DNA from: CAWDMN01 sp963803155
Lineage (GTDB): Bacteria > Acidobacteriota > Terriglobia > Versatilivoradales > Versatilivoraceae
Length of the DNA: 64,000 nucleotides
Assembly (NCBI GenBank): GCA_963803155.1
Contig: CAWDMN010000036.1
Coordinates: 62,001 to 126,000 of the forward strand
Direction of reading: 5' to 3'
A program made the position numbers and the translations under genes. A model generated the notes under the pieces. It did no database searches, had not been told where the DNA came from, and saw nothing but the letters and a program-made list of their open reading frames with translations. Positions 17,469 through 25,976 of the stretch are shown one piece after another. Each line of letters begins with the position of its first letter. The stretch's first letter is position 1.

Positions 17469-18332
17469 ATGAATCGTCGAACCTTTCTGAGAACATCTCT
17501 GCTTTTATCCTCTGGCTGCATGATTTCTTCCAGATTACTGACGGCCAGTGACTCCACACAAATCCATTGGGCCTTCTTTTCCGATATTCATATTTCCGCG
17601 GATCCCACGCAGACTCAAGGGCCATTTCGCCTTCATGACAACCTGCGAAAAGTCGTCAACCAAATCCGGGAATATAAAGTGGAAGGGGCCATCATAACGG
17701 GGGATCTGGCACGGAAAGAAGGATTACTCGAAGATTACCAAGCTCTGGCGTCTCTATTGAAACCGCTTGGTCAAAGCATCCCGATTGGCATGGCATTGGG
17801 GAATCACGATCACCGCAAAAATTTTCTTTCCACCTTCGCTTCCCGCGCCGGCGCAATTCAACAAGTGGCCGACCGCCTTGCCACGATTTTCGAAACTCCC
17901 GTTTGTACTCTTATTCCGCTGGATTCTCTTCTCGATACCCATGTGGTTCCCGGGTTCCTCGGCAAGCAACAAAGGGAATGGCTGACAGAATACTTAAATA
18001 AGAATCCTCAAAAGCCGGTGCTGTTGTTTTTACATCATAATCTCACTGATGGAGACGATAGTCTGCTCGACGCGAATCGATTTTTGAAAATAGTAGAATC
18101 CAATCCGCAGGTGAAAGGGATCTTCTACGGCCACACCCATCGGTTTGAATTCCTCTCGTTAAAAGGCCTTCATCTCGTGAATCTGCCGGCAGTCGCTTAC
18201 AACTTTGCGATGGAACAACCTATCGGATGGGTGGAAGCTACGATTACTCCCGTTGGCGGAACATTCAAGCTGCATGCCATTGCCGGGAATACCGCCGTTG
18301 ATGGCAAAACGGTTGAGGTGGCCTGGAGATAA
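17469..18332 (+). CDS. Tat-exported calcineurin-type metallophosphoesterase
   Basis: 287 residues. An AAAGGAG lies about a dozen bases before the ATG. The N-terminus carries a twin-arginine motif (NRRTFLRTS) and a hydrophobic stretch. The dinuclear metal motifs appear in order: FFSDIH (Asp39, His41), ITGDLA, LGNHDH, LFLHHN and YGHTHRFE. Length and spacing match the family. It would cleave a phosphoester in the periplasm; the substrate cannot be told. It stands alone, divergent from the sugar isomerase and convergent with pyrD across a repeat-rich gap. Confidence 0.85.
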   Translation: MNRRTFLRTSLLLSSGCMISSRLLTASDSTQIHWAFFSDIHISADPTQTQGPFRLHDNLRKVVNQIREYKVEGAIITGDLARKEGLLEDYQALASLLKPLGQSIPIGMALGNHDHRKNFLSTFASRAGAIQQVADRLATIFETPVCTLIPLDSLLDTHVVPGFLGKQQREWLTEYLNKNPQKPVLLFLHHNLTDGDDSLLDANRFLKIVESNPQVKGIFYGHTHRFEFLSLKGLHLVNLPAVAYNFAMEQPIGWVEATITPVGGTFKLHAIAGNTAVDGKTVEVAWR

Positions 18333-18778
18333 GCCACCGAGACGCAGAGACACGGAGAGTTTGTCGGCTATTCAATAAACATCCATCAACAAAAAATTTG
18401 GATGTAATTCAAAGTGCGACACAGGGTGGACCATGTCGCGTTGATCGGCTGAACTGAGCAATAGCCGGGAGGGTGAGGCTTCCGCAAGGCAGACTCCGCC
18501 TCCCGAACCGGTCTGGGTAGAGATGGCATACGGAACACGAGTGGCTCGCCGGGAGGCTCGCCCTCCCGTGCATCCCATCCCTGGCACACTCTCTATCCTG
18601 TCGCACTTTGAATTACACCCAAGGCTTATGGAAAGGTTTTCAACTTTTCTATTCAAAAATTATGATCCATGAATTTTTAATTTGAAGAGGTCTTGGGGTG
18701 GTTTTTGGAATAAATCTCCATCAGGGAATTTTCAGATATGCCGGTGAACTCTCCGCGCCTCTGAGTCACAGTGGCGGC
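18333..18778. repeat. Inverted-repeat pair (CCACNGAG-type arms) around 18.3-18.8 kb
   Basis: The left arm 18333-18361 (GCCACCGAGACGCAGAGACA then CGGAGAGTT) and the right arm 18747-18775 are reverse complements with about 24 of 29 positions alike. They bracket 385 bp that includes the MITE-like element. The same arm type recurs around 26645-26823 and resembles the ends of the GxxExxY cassette at 46.9 kb. No gene is seen between the arms. Confidence 0.55.
18400..18620. mobile_element. MITE-like element, copy A
   Basis: This 221-bp element has 22-bp terminal inverted repeats: the right end TGTCGCACTTTGAATTACAC plus CC, and the left end complementary to it apart from one base. The body is GC-rich with internal palindromes (GCCGGGAGGG..., GGCTCGCCGGGAGGCTCGCC). 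It is clearly homologous to copy B at 21484-21700. No clean target duplication is visible at this copy. It codes for no credible protein, so it would need a transposase from elsewhere. Confidence 0.8.
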
Positions 18779-18816
18779 CGGGCATTTTGCCGAAGGATCA
18801 CCGGGAGTCCAATGGT

Positions 18817-19776
18817 TCAAGTATGGGCTTGCCCAATCAACTCCTTGACCGTCAGGTTTTGTCTTTCCAGGTAGCTATTCAGCCCCGAGCGGACATCCTG
18901 AAAAACTCCGGCGTTGACGAACCATGCCGTCCCAATCCCCACGGCAGTAGCCCCCGCCAGAAAATATTCCACCGCATCCCGCCAGGTTGAGATGCCTCCA
19001 ATCCCGATGATGGGCACTCTTCGATCTCGACATTCCGCCACTTTCTTGAAGCATTCAAACACCATGTAAAGGCCCACGGGTTTGATCGCGGGACCGGACA
19101 ATCCTCCATAAACATTGCCTAGAAAAGGTTTGCGCGTCTCGATATCGACGGCCAGGCCTCGCAACGTATTAATCATGGAAAGCGCATCGCTTCCCCCATT
19201 CACCGCGGCCTTCGCCGGCAAGGTGATATCGGTCACATTCGGTGTGAGTTTCGTCACGATCAGAGTGTCTGGACGGACATTAGATTTCACAGCCTGGACA
19301 ATTTCCTCCACATAGCGAGGGCTGGTCCCGAATGCCATTCCTCCCTCGCGGAGGTTCGGACATGAGACATTGATTTCGAGACCGGCAATTTTGTTTTGAT
19401 CGTCATGCTCCATCAAAAAAGCTGCCAACCGTCCAAATTCCTCCACCGAACCGGCGGATATATTCACCAGGATGGGCAAATCAAAATGGTTCAGGCCCGG
19501 CAGGCTTTTTTCGATAAACTTCTTCGCCCCGCTGTTTTGCAGGCCGATGGAATTCAAAATCCCGGCGCAGGTTTCCACCACCCGGACCTCCGGGTTGCCC
19601 ATCCGCGGTTCGAGTGTAACACCCTTGGTTACAAAGGCCCCTAAAGCCTCAATGGCCGCGCGTCCTGCTTCGAGGCGTTCCATCTCGTTGCTGTGACCCG
19701 AGGTGCCCGAAGCTGTCATCAAAGGGGTCCTAAGGCGCAAGTGCTTTATTTCAACTTCTAGTCGATTTAATCCCAT
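18817..19776 (-). CDS. pyrD: Dihydroorotate dehydrogenase, class 1B catalytic subunit
   Basis: 319 residues from an ATG at 19776 that overlaps the end of pyrK by 10 bp (ATGGGATTAA), showing translational coupling. The flavin barrel contains TPLMTASGTSG, GAFVTKGVTL, ETCAGILNSIGLQN, LEINVSCPN (catalytic Cys), VTKLTPNV, INTLRG and PIIGIGGI. A catalytic Cys in place of Ser marks class 1, and pairing with PyrK marks class 1B. It oxidises dihydroorotate to orotate with NAD+ through the PyrK FAD and iron-sulfur centres, in the cytoplasm. No other pyrimidine genes are in the window. Confidence 0.95.
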   Translation of the reverse strand: MGLNRLEVEIKHLRLRTPLMTASGTSGHSNEMERLEAGRAAIEALGAFVTKGVTLEPRMGNPEVRVVETCAGILNSIGLQNSGAKKFIEKSLPGLNHFDLPILVNISAGSVEEFGRLAAFLMEHDDQNKIAGLEINVSCPNLREGGMAFGTSPRYVEEIVQAVKSNVRPDTLIVTKLTPNVTDITLPAKAAVNGGSDALSMINTLRGLAVDIETRKPFLGNVYGGLSGPAIKPVGLYMVFECFKKVAECRDRRVPIIGIGGISTWRDAVEYFLAGATAVGIGTAWFVNAGVFQDVRSGLNSYLERQNLTVKELIGQAHT

Positions 19777-21335
19777 TTTAATTTGTCCGCATCGAAAATT
19801 GGTCCGTCCGCACAAACACGGGAATACTGTTCGGCACCTTCCTCATTGATGGTTTTGCACACACAAGAAAGACAAACGCCCACGCCGCACGCCATTCTTT
19901 TTTCCATGAGGACCTTGAGCGGAATCCGCCAGAATTGGCAGATCTCCCGCACCGCCTTCATCATCGGCATGGGGCCGCAAGTAAACGCCAGAACTTTTTC
20001 TTGACTGATCCGATCGGGAGAGGAAGAGGATCTTTCCAGGAACCGCCTGTAGAGAGTGCTGCTGAACCCATGCAGAAAATTTTCCGCTGGTATGGGCAAA
20101 TCGCTTGGGACTTCACCGTCCCGGTCACAGGAGACAAAAAGATCTTCCCGCCGAACACCGGCGGCAAGCAATTCATCCACGTAGATATAAGCGGCACGGA
20201 ATTCTTCCCCAAAACTACGCTCGATGTCATCGCAATATCGGAGGCTCTCCCACGACTCAATACCAACAAAAGCCTTCACCTGAAAACCCAGGAGGCGAAG
20301 GATCTGGGCTGTAGAAATCAGCGGGGCCATGCCCACGCCACCTCCAATCAAGTGAATCTCCTCAATGCCATCACGGATCAAATCCGCGGGATCATAACGT
20401 TTCCCAAGCGGTCCCACCATCCTTAGGCGGTCTCCCCGCTTCAGTTTGAGCATTTCGCGGGTACCCACGCCGTTTTCCAGCACTTTATAAAATATGTCGA
20501 ATTGAATGGGAAATGGAAGATGCAGAGCCGGAGCCAATCGCGGGGGAAGGATCAGACGAGCGAAACTCTCCGCCTCAAAACCCGGATAAAAAATCCTGTG
20601 GATCCCAAAAGGGCGCTTGAGAAAAGCATGCGGAGTCATATCGAACTCCCCCGCCAATTTTTCAAGAGGTATCGATTTGAGCGCCAAAACGCGATCAGCG
20701 CGGCGCGTGTCCATCATGATGAATTGCCCGGCGAACACCTGCTTTATGCCGGAGGCATGAAATCTCATCTTGTAATGCCGGCTGTCCTCTCCACCCACGC
20801 GAAGATTCGCCACGACCTCAGCTTCGAAAGTGTGGATTTCCGCGGAGGCCATGGGTTGGCCTGTTTCTGGCTCCGGAAACCGGCCAGTGACAGCCTTCTG
20901 AAAAGTGCTCGGATCTATCCGCTGAAGCTGCTTTTGGAGTTCCTCTAATGAAGAGAAAAATCCACGGGGCCAGCATTCAGCACCATCAGGGGAGCTCCAG
21001 TGGTCCAATTCGCGATTATTTTCGCAGAGCAGAATTGCCAGCAGGCGATATGCATTCTGATCCTGTTGGTTGATTGCCATGGCAATCTCTTTGAGAATTG
21101 CTTGAGAAAAAAGCGGCGGGCAGAACAAGAACGCCTGGTTTTCTTTTCGGGCTACCCAGGCAGGGAGTGATTCTCTGGTCTGTTTTTTTTGTTCAAAAAA
21201 GGAGATGCCCAGGGTGTCCTCTCCCGCCCATCGGAGGTCCCATCCAGATGGAGCGAGGAGGGCCTGAATCAATTCAGGACATTGCAGGATGAAGTTTGGA
21301 TTTGAGCAGCTCAAACGCAATTCCTTCCACATCAT
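19767..21335 (-). CDS. pyrK: PyrK-type electron transfer subunit with a long N-terminal extension
   Basis: 522 residues, about twice the usual 230-290. Residues about 166-522 are PyrK-like: RPFGIHRI (241-248) binds FAD, IHLIGGGVGMAPLI (327-340) binds NAD, and Cys483, Cys488, Cys491 and Cys508 (MACGVGVCLSC, SRVCADG) form the 2Fe-2S site. The first 165 residues have no match I recognise; they contain several Cys and Trp. A segment near 210-240 also looks like an insertion in the FAD domain. The start ATG at 21335 is followed by a second ATG; GGATAA lies upstream. It carries electrons from PyrD to NAD+. Coupling to pyrD supports the role. Confidence 0.88.
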   Translation of the reverse strand: MMWKELRLSCSNPNFILQCPELIQALLAPSGWDLRWAGEDTLGISFFEQKKQTRESLPAWVARKENQAFLFCPPLFSQAILKEIAMAINQQDQNAYRLLAILLCENNRELDHWSSPDGAECWPRGFFSSLEELQKQLQRIDPSTFQKAVTGRFPEPETGQPMASAEIHTFEAEVVANLRVGGEDSRHYKMRFHASGIKQVFAGQFIMMDTRRADRVLALKSIPLEKLAGEFDMTPHAFLKRPFGIHRIFYPGFEAESFARLILPPRLAPALHLPFPIQFDIFYKVLENGVGTREMLKLKRGDRLRMVGPLGKRYDPADLIRDGIEEIHLIGGGVGMAPLISTAQILRLLGFQVKAFVGIESWESLRYCDDIERSFGEEFRAAYIYVDELLAAGVRREDLFVSCDRDGEVPSDLPIPAENFLHGFSSTLYRRFLERSSSSPDRISQEKVLAFTCGPMPMMKAVREICQFWRIPLKVLMEKRMACGVGVCLSCVCKTINEEGAEQYSRVCADGPIFDADKLKWD

Positions 21336-21474
21336 TTATCCAACATCATACTCCAAGGCAGCCGAAATTGAGGAGCGCTTTCCCACCGATGCCTGCTATC
21401 GGAGCAAATTCCTTTGGATTAAATCTTAAAGCTCACTCGTGTAGCGCCGTCGAAGTGAACCGCGAATCTTAATA

Positions 21475-21709
21475 CATCAACTTGGGTGTAATTCAAAGGA
21501 CGACAGGGTGAACCAATCTCGTTGATCGGCTGAACTTAGCAATAGCCGGGAGGGCGAGGCTCCCGCCAAGGCGGATCCGCTTGCCGAACCGGTCTGGGTA
21601 GAGATAGCACACCACACAAGTGGCTCGCCGGGAGGCTCGCCCTCCCGTGCATTCCATCCCTTGGCACACTCTCGATCCTGTCGCACTTTGAATTACACCC
21701 CATCAACTT
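21475..21709. mobile_element. MITE-like element, copy B, with 9-bp target duplication
   Basis: The element proper is 21484-21700 (217 bp), with terminal repeats GGGTGTAATTCAAAG...CGACA and TGTCGCACTTTGAATTACAC plus CC. It is directly flanked on both sides by CATCAACTT (21475-21483 and 21701-21709), a perfect 9-bp target-site duplication. The interior is homologous to copy A. The duplication is direct evidence that this unit moved by transposition. It lies in the 481-bp gap between divergent pyrK and the transaldolase-like gene, which holds nothing else I recognise. Confidence 0.85.
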
Positions 21710-21816
21710 TTTACAATTTTTTCGGAGGCGGTGATATGATATTGTTTTGAGTAGAAACAAATGCGAGAAGACCTTGATTCCAAGTAATTTTAAATATCTT
21801 AATTTGCGAGGACCTC

Positions 21817-23802
21817 ATGAGTGGATCTACAAAGTTTGACCAGGGATTGATTTCTTCAAGTCTGAAGAAAGGATTTTCATTGGCCGTTGCCGATCAAATC
21901 TTGATTAATCCGCGTCCGGGCATGTTAAATCCCCGGTTGCAGGAATTGCTGGCCGCAATACTAAAAAGTGGCGCCTCTCACGAAGCAGTCGGACAAACAC
22001 TACTCAGACTGGGGATGAACTTTGCCGGCCGCGATGCGGAAATTGTGGGGTACAGCACAGCTGAAGCAGCCGGAGCATATGACGCCGTCATCCATGCTCT
22101 TGCCACTCTTCCGACGGATTGCAAAAATGCCATGCCTGCCGTAGTCAAGGGATTCCTGTCTGATATGAAGTCAGTCAATCTGGCCAACAGCCTCCCCGGC
22201 CTTTTGGCGGAGCGAATTGAGGAGAAGCTCGATCCCACCAATCCAGGTGTCTCCTTTCTTCAGCTCATCAAGCCACTCATCCGCGGCGGAGTTTATTTCC
22301 GTATGATCGGAGAAGGCTATGGCAAATTTGGCAATGACTTCGCCCGCGGTTTGGAATATTTGCGCCACTTCGGTTTTTGCCAAGTATCCACTAATCCCGT
22401 CCTGGCCGCGAAAGCGTTTGACGAGGATCCAAAGTTGACCGATGAATTGAAAGAAGAAATTGCCAAACATACGGATTGGAAAAAAGATCCTGAAACCAGT
22501 GGGGATGCCATGGCTTTGGCGGCTACTTTGATTGCCCTTTGGCCCAATCTTTCCATCTTCCGACCTTTGGCTGTTCATACTGGTTTGAAGGATTATATGG
22601 TCAGTTTTCAGCTGAATCCCAACTTGGCGGATCAAGCTGAGGCCAGTATTATTGATGCCCGGCAAGCCTATCGGCTGGCGGCGGATTATCTGAAGGAATA
22701 TGACCGCCATTTGGGACTCGCGGAAGAGTCTGGAACAGTTGGTCCCAATATTGTTTTTAAAATTGCCGGATGCCATGAAGCCGCCCGGAAGATCACCACC
22801 ACCTTGAATGGAGAGGGAATCGGGTCGAATAACACCGTCGTCTATACGGTGGCCCAGGAGCTTCAGTTGATCCTCGACGCCTATGCAGGAAAGGCAAAGG
22901 CCATCAAAGCAGGAAAAGCCGTCACGCGCACCTATGAAACCAACATGGGGGGCAGGTTTTCCAGCCACCTGCGGGAAGTAGCGGCGGAAGAGCTATGTGT
23001 GGACGCCGCCGCCAAGATTAGTGAAACCAAAGCGGAAGCGATTCTTGCAAATTTGGCAAAATCCTTGAAGGTGGACGAAGCCACTCTGAAATCGGTCGAA
23101 AGCAAATCCTTCGCCGAAAAAGCTTGCGCCATTACGGCATTCAAATTTATGAAGACGCTTGACCTGCCCGACATGCTGGCCATTGGAGCCGCCGCCGGCA
23201 GCTCTGCCTCCGCGGTGCGGGAAATGGAAGAAGACATCAAGAAGGCTGGCACCCTTGTGGCACGAAGAGTCTATGCCGCTTTTTATTCCGCGTCCAACCG
23301 TCCAAAATGGATCTCTTGGCTGGAAAAAACTCACGGGCTGACTGCCGCCCAGGCTGTCGAGGTCCTCGACTCCATGGACGTATTGCCTGCTTCCAAGCGG
23401 ATACCCGAAGATACCTATCATGCGCTGGGTGCGCGGAACATGTGCCATACCGAGTTCCCCAACCACTCCCGTGCCGTCCAAATAATGGCGGAAAAACCCA
23501 ATTTCCGTCTCGAGGAATTCAAGGAATCCATTCTGGCCAGTTACGATCCAGGAGTGTCCGCCCGATTGAGTCAGTTGTTGAATGACTACAACCTCGGTTA
23601 TGAGCTGACTCCCGCGCTGCAAAAGCTCATGGTGGACGAGGTGGGAATTGGAGAAGCCAAAGATTGGGGAACCGATGGAATCAAACCGGAACAATGGCCT
23701 GAATTTGGAGCGGTTCAGAAAACCACGGCGGAATTCCAGGAGGCGTATTTTAACTTCCGGGCCAAGTGTGTGGCTATCGCCAAAGAGGTGGCTGCCCATT
23801 AA
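21817..23802 (+). CDS. Large transaldolase-family protein
   Basis: 661 residues; GAGG lies 5 nt before the ATG. Transaldolase motifs sit in the middle: FGFCQVSTNPVLAAKAF (185-201) corresponds to the T.NP.L loop and NIVFKIAG (311-318) supplies the Schiff-base Lys315; GEGIGSNNTVVYTVAQ (333-347) fits the following strands. Ordinary transaldolases have 215-390 residues, so about 180 N-terminal and 250 C-terminal residues are extra, largely helical and Ala-rich. Transaldolases move dihydroxyacetone units between sugar phosphates in the cytoplasm. The position before the KDPG aldolase gene, in the same direction, suggests sugar-acid or pentose metabolism. The exact reaction is unknown. Confidence 0.78.
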   Translation: MSGSTKFDQGLISSSLKKGFSLAVADQILINPRPGMLNPRLQELLAAILKSGASHEAVGQTLLRLGMNFAGRDAEIVGYSTAEAAGAYDAVIHALATLPTDCKNAMPAVVKGFLSDMKSVNLANSLPGLLAERIEEKLDPTNPGVSFLQLIKPLIRGGVYFRMIGEGYGKFGNDFARGLEYLRHFGFCQVSTNPVLAAKAFDEDPKLTDELKEEIAKHTDWKKDPETSGDAMALAATLIALWPNLSIFRPLAVHTGLKDYMVSFQLNPNLADQAEASIIDARQAYRLAADYLKEYDRHLGLAEESGTVGPNIVFKIAGCHEAARKITTTLNGEGIGSNNTVVYTVAQELQLILDAYAGKAKAIKAGKAVTRTYETNMGGRFSSHLREVAAEELCVDAAAKISETKAEAILANLAKSLKVDEATLKSVESKSFAEKACAITAFKFMKTLDLPDMLAIGAAAGSSASAVREMEEDIKKAGTLVARRVYAAFYSASNRPKWISWLEKTHGLTAAQAVEVLDSMDVLPASKRIPEDTYHALGARNMCHTEFPNHSRAVQIMAEKPNFRLEEFKESILASYDPGVSARLSQLLNDYNLGYELTPALQKLMVDEVGIGEAKDWGTDGIKPEQWPEFGAVQKTTAEFQEAYFNFRAKCVAIAKEVAAH

Positions 23803-24081
23803 AAAGAATGGGGACAGATGATGCAGGCTCACCACCGTTGGAGTCAAGACCTTGATCCACGGGTTTGGAATATCTTCTGTTTTCGCTGGAGTTTTGGGGC
23901 TAATCTTCAATGAAGTTCTCTGAAGAGGATAGTTCGCTTGAGAAATTGCTTTTGCTCAACCGACAATTTTTTTGTCGAGCGAAAATGATTATTTTTGGTA
24001 TTGGCTTAATGCGGATCGGTGTATATTTAGTCTTTGCTTTTTTGGAGGAATGGCCTTTAGGATTTTGAACAAGGAGCAATC

Positions 24082-24762
24082 ATGGCCCGATTTAGAAGAT
24101 TGGACACGCTGGTATTGATGAAGGAAATTGGCATGGTGCCGGTTTTTTATCATGCTGATTTTGAAGTGGCGCTGAATGTGGTTTGTGCATGCGCGGATGG
24201 AGGCGCCCGAGTCGTGGAATTCACAAACCGGGGCGATCGCGCCATTCAAGTCTTCACACAGCTGGAAGAGTTCTGCGCCAAGAATAAACCTGAAGTAGTG
24301 TTGGGTGTTGGCTCCATTGTAGATTCCGCAACCGCGGCCATGTACATCGCCGCTGGCGCCAACTTTGTAGTGGGTCCGGTGCTGGACTCCGACACCGCGC
24401 GGCTGTGCAATTCCAGGAAGATCCCTTATTCGCCAGGCTGTGGCAGTGCTTCGGAGGTTCACCAGGCACACCTGTTGGGCGTCGAAATATGCAAGATTTT
24501 CCCCGCCGCGGAAGTAGGCGGACCCAAATTTGTGAAGAACTTGAGAGGCCCTTGCCCTTGGACTGAAATTATGCCGACGGGTGGTGTCGCTCCTACTCGC
24601 GAAAATCTGACCGCCTGGTTCGAGGCTGGTATCGCCTGTGCCGGGATGGGGTCGAATTTAATCACCAAAGAACTTCTCAAGGAAAAAGATTTTGCCGGAT
24701 TGGCGAAAAAGGTAAAGGAAGCTGTAGAATTGATTCGTGAGATTCGGTCGAACTTGAAGTAG
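24082..24762 (+). CDS. eda: KDPG/KHG aldolase (Eda family)
   Basis: 226 residues; ACAAGGAGCAATC precedes the ATG. Key parts: ARVVEFTNRGD (Glu46), VVLGVGSIVD, NFVVGPVLD, YSPGCGSASEV, VEICKIFPAAEVGGPKFVK (Schiff-base Lys138) and WTEIMPTGGV, all in the order of class I 2-keto-3-deoxy-6-phosphogluconate aldolases. It splits KDPG to pyruvate and glyceraldehyde 3-phosphate and may also act on 4-hydroxy-2-oxoglutarate. It follows the transaldolase-like gene by 279 bp, too far for tight coupling. It links uronate and gluconate catabolism to central metabolism. Confidence 0.9.
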   Translation: MARFRRLDTLVLMKEIGMVPVFYHADFEVALNVVCACADGGARVVEFTNRGDRAIQVFTQLEEFCAKNKPEVVLGVGSIVDSATAAMYIAAGANFVVGPVLDSDTARLCNSRKIPYSPGCGSASEVHQAHLLGVEICKIFPAAEVGGPKFVKNLRGPCPWTEIMPTGGVAPTRENLTAWFEAGIACAGMGSNLITKELLKEKDFAGLAKKVKEAVELIREIRSNLK

Positions 24763-24857
24763 CAGGCGCCGGATTGATCGGCATGGTGTAGGCCGCTGGA
24801 TTGGTTTGAAAAAAAATCGTCGTATTGAACCCAACGTCTTTTCAGGGAGGATTTACC

Positions 24858-25883
24858 ATGGATGAAGCATTAAACCGCCGTTCGTTTCTTGGCAAAACAA
24901 TGGTTGCAACAGCCGGAGTTGCCGCCTGGAGAAGTTTGGAAGAACAGAATCTGCTGGCCCGGATGAATGAATCTGCTCCTGAAACCAAACCCGTTGAAAG
25001 CACTGCCACTATAAAGGGCATGCCCTTGGGACAGATTGGAGACATGAAGATCAGCCGACTGATTTGTGGCGGAAATCTGGTGGGTGGATATGCCCATTCC
25101 CGCGATCTGACTTATGTTTCTACTTTATTGCTCAATTATTTTACCCCAGAGAAGGTTTTTGAGACCTGGCGCAACTGCGAAGAGAACGGTATCAACACAG
25201 CGGTTCTAGATGTCAGGCAACAAGCTGACCGGAACATCAACTTGATGCAGAAATATTGGAGAGAAGGCGGGAAAATCCAGTTCATCGGGCAGTGCAATCC
25301 TCTTTCCACCGACATTGAAACCACTTTGAAAGTGGGGGTTGACAGTGGCGCGGGTGCGATCTTCATCCAGGGGGGAGTGGCGGACAAATGGGTAAAAAAT
25401 AAGCGCGTCGACTTGTTGGGAAAAGCAATGGAATTCATCAAGCAAAACAACATATTGGCGGGTGTGGCGGGACATTCCCTCCATGTTCCCGTTGAGTGCG
25501 AAAAGGCGGGGCTGAATCCAGACTTCTATGTGAAAACTTTCCACCGGGACGATTACTGGTCAGCCACACCCAAAGAAAACCGAGCGGAATTCATTGTGGA
25601 TGTCGAGAGTTCCGACGACCACAACAAAGATCACGACAATATTTGGTGCATCAATCCTGAAGAAACCGCGGCCTTCATGGCAAAAGTAAAAAAGCCTTGG
25701 ATCGCTTACAAAGTCCTGGCGGCGGGAGCGATTCCTCCCCAAAAGGCCATGGAATTTGCTTTCAAGCAAGGGGCCGATTTTGCCCTGGTGGGGATGTTTG
25801 ATTTTCAGGTAGCGGAAAATGCCACGCTGGCCCGCAATGCCGTCGCCAGCGCACATTCACGGCTTCGCCCCTGGCAGGCCTGA
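24858..25883 (+). CDS. Tat-exported aldo/keto-reductase-like protein
   Basis: 341 residues from an ATG at 24858 with GGGAGG upstream; an ATG at 24825 lacks a site. A twin-arginine leader (NRRSFLGKTM) is followed by GMPLGQIGDMKISRLICGGN, which resembles the beginning of aldo/keto reductases, and by a TIM-barrel-like alternation. The usual catalytic Tyr/Lys motifs of that family are not evident, so enzymatic identity is open. Similar exported proteins occur in Planctomycetes and Acidobacteria among sugar genes. It lies 95 bp after eda on the same strand and may share its transcript. Confidence 0.65.
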   Translation: MDEALNRRSFLGKTMVATAGVAAWRSLEEQNLLARMNESAPETKPVESTATIKGMPLGQIGDMKISRLICGGNLVGGYAHSRDLTYVSTLLLNYFTPEKVFETWRNCEENGINTAVLDVRQQADRNINLMQKYWREGGKIQFIGQCNPLSTDIETTLKVGVDSGAGAIFIQGGVADKWVKNKRVDLLGKAMEFIKQNNILAGVAGHSLHVPVECEKAGLNPDFYVKTFHRDDYWSATPKENRAEFIVDVESSDDHNKDHDNIWCINPEETAAFMAKVKKPWIAYKVLAAGAIPPQKAMEFAFKQGADFALVGMFDFQVAENATLARNAVASAHSRLRPWQA

Positions 25884-25920
25884 TTTTTCATGATGCGCGG
25901 ATGAATTCGGAGCAACCACG

Positions 25921-25955
25921 ACTGACGTAGACCATACGAATGGCGCTACGTCAGT
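25921..25955. terminator. Perfect hairpin between convergent genes
   Basis: ACTGACGTAG (25921-25930) pairs with CTACGTCAGT (25946-25955), and an inner CCAT/ATGG extends the stem. It lies midway between the convergent aldo/keto-like and cyclophilin genes. There is no T run on either side, so a bidirectional stabiliser or attenuating structure is as likely as intrinsic termination. Confidence 0.45.
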
Positions 25956-25976
25956 TCCTCAAATCCGCAGGCTTAC

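Noticed and set aside
18372..18656. Overlapping minus-strand frames with REGEPPGEP-type text
   Set aside because: They lie within the MITE-like element and recur in copy B in other frames; they are by-products of the repeat.
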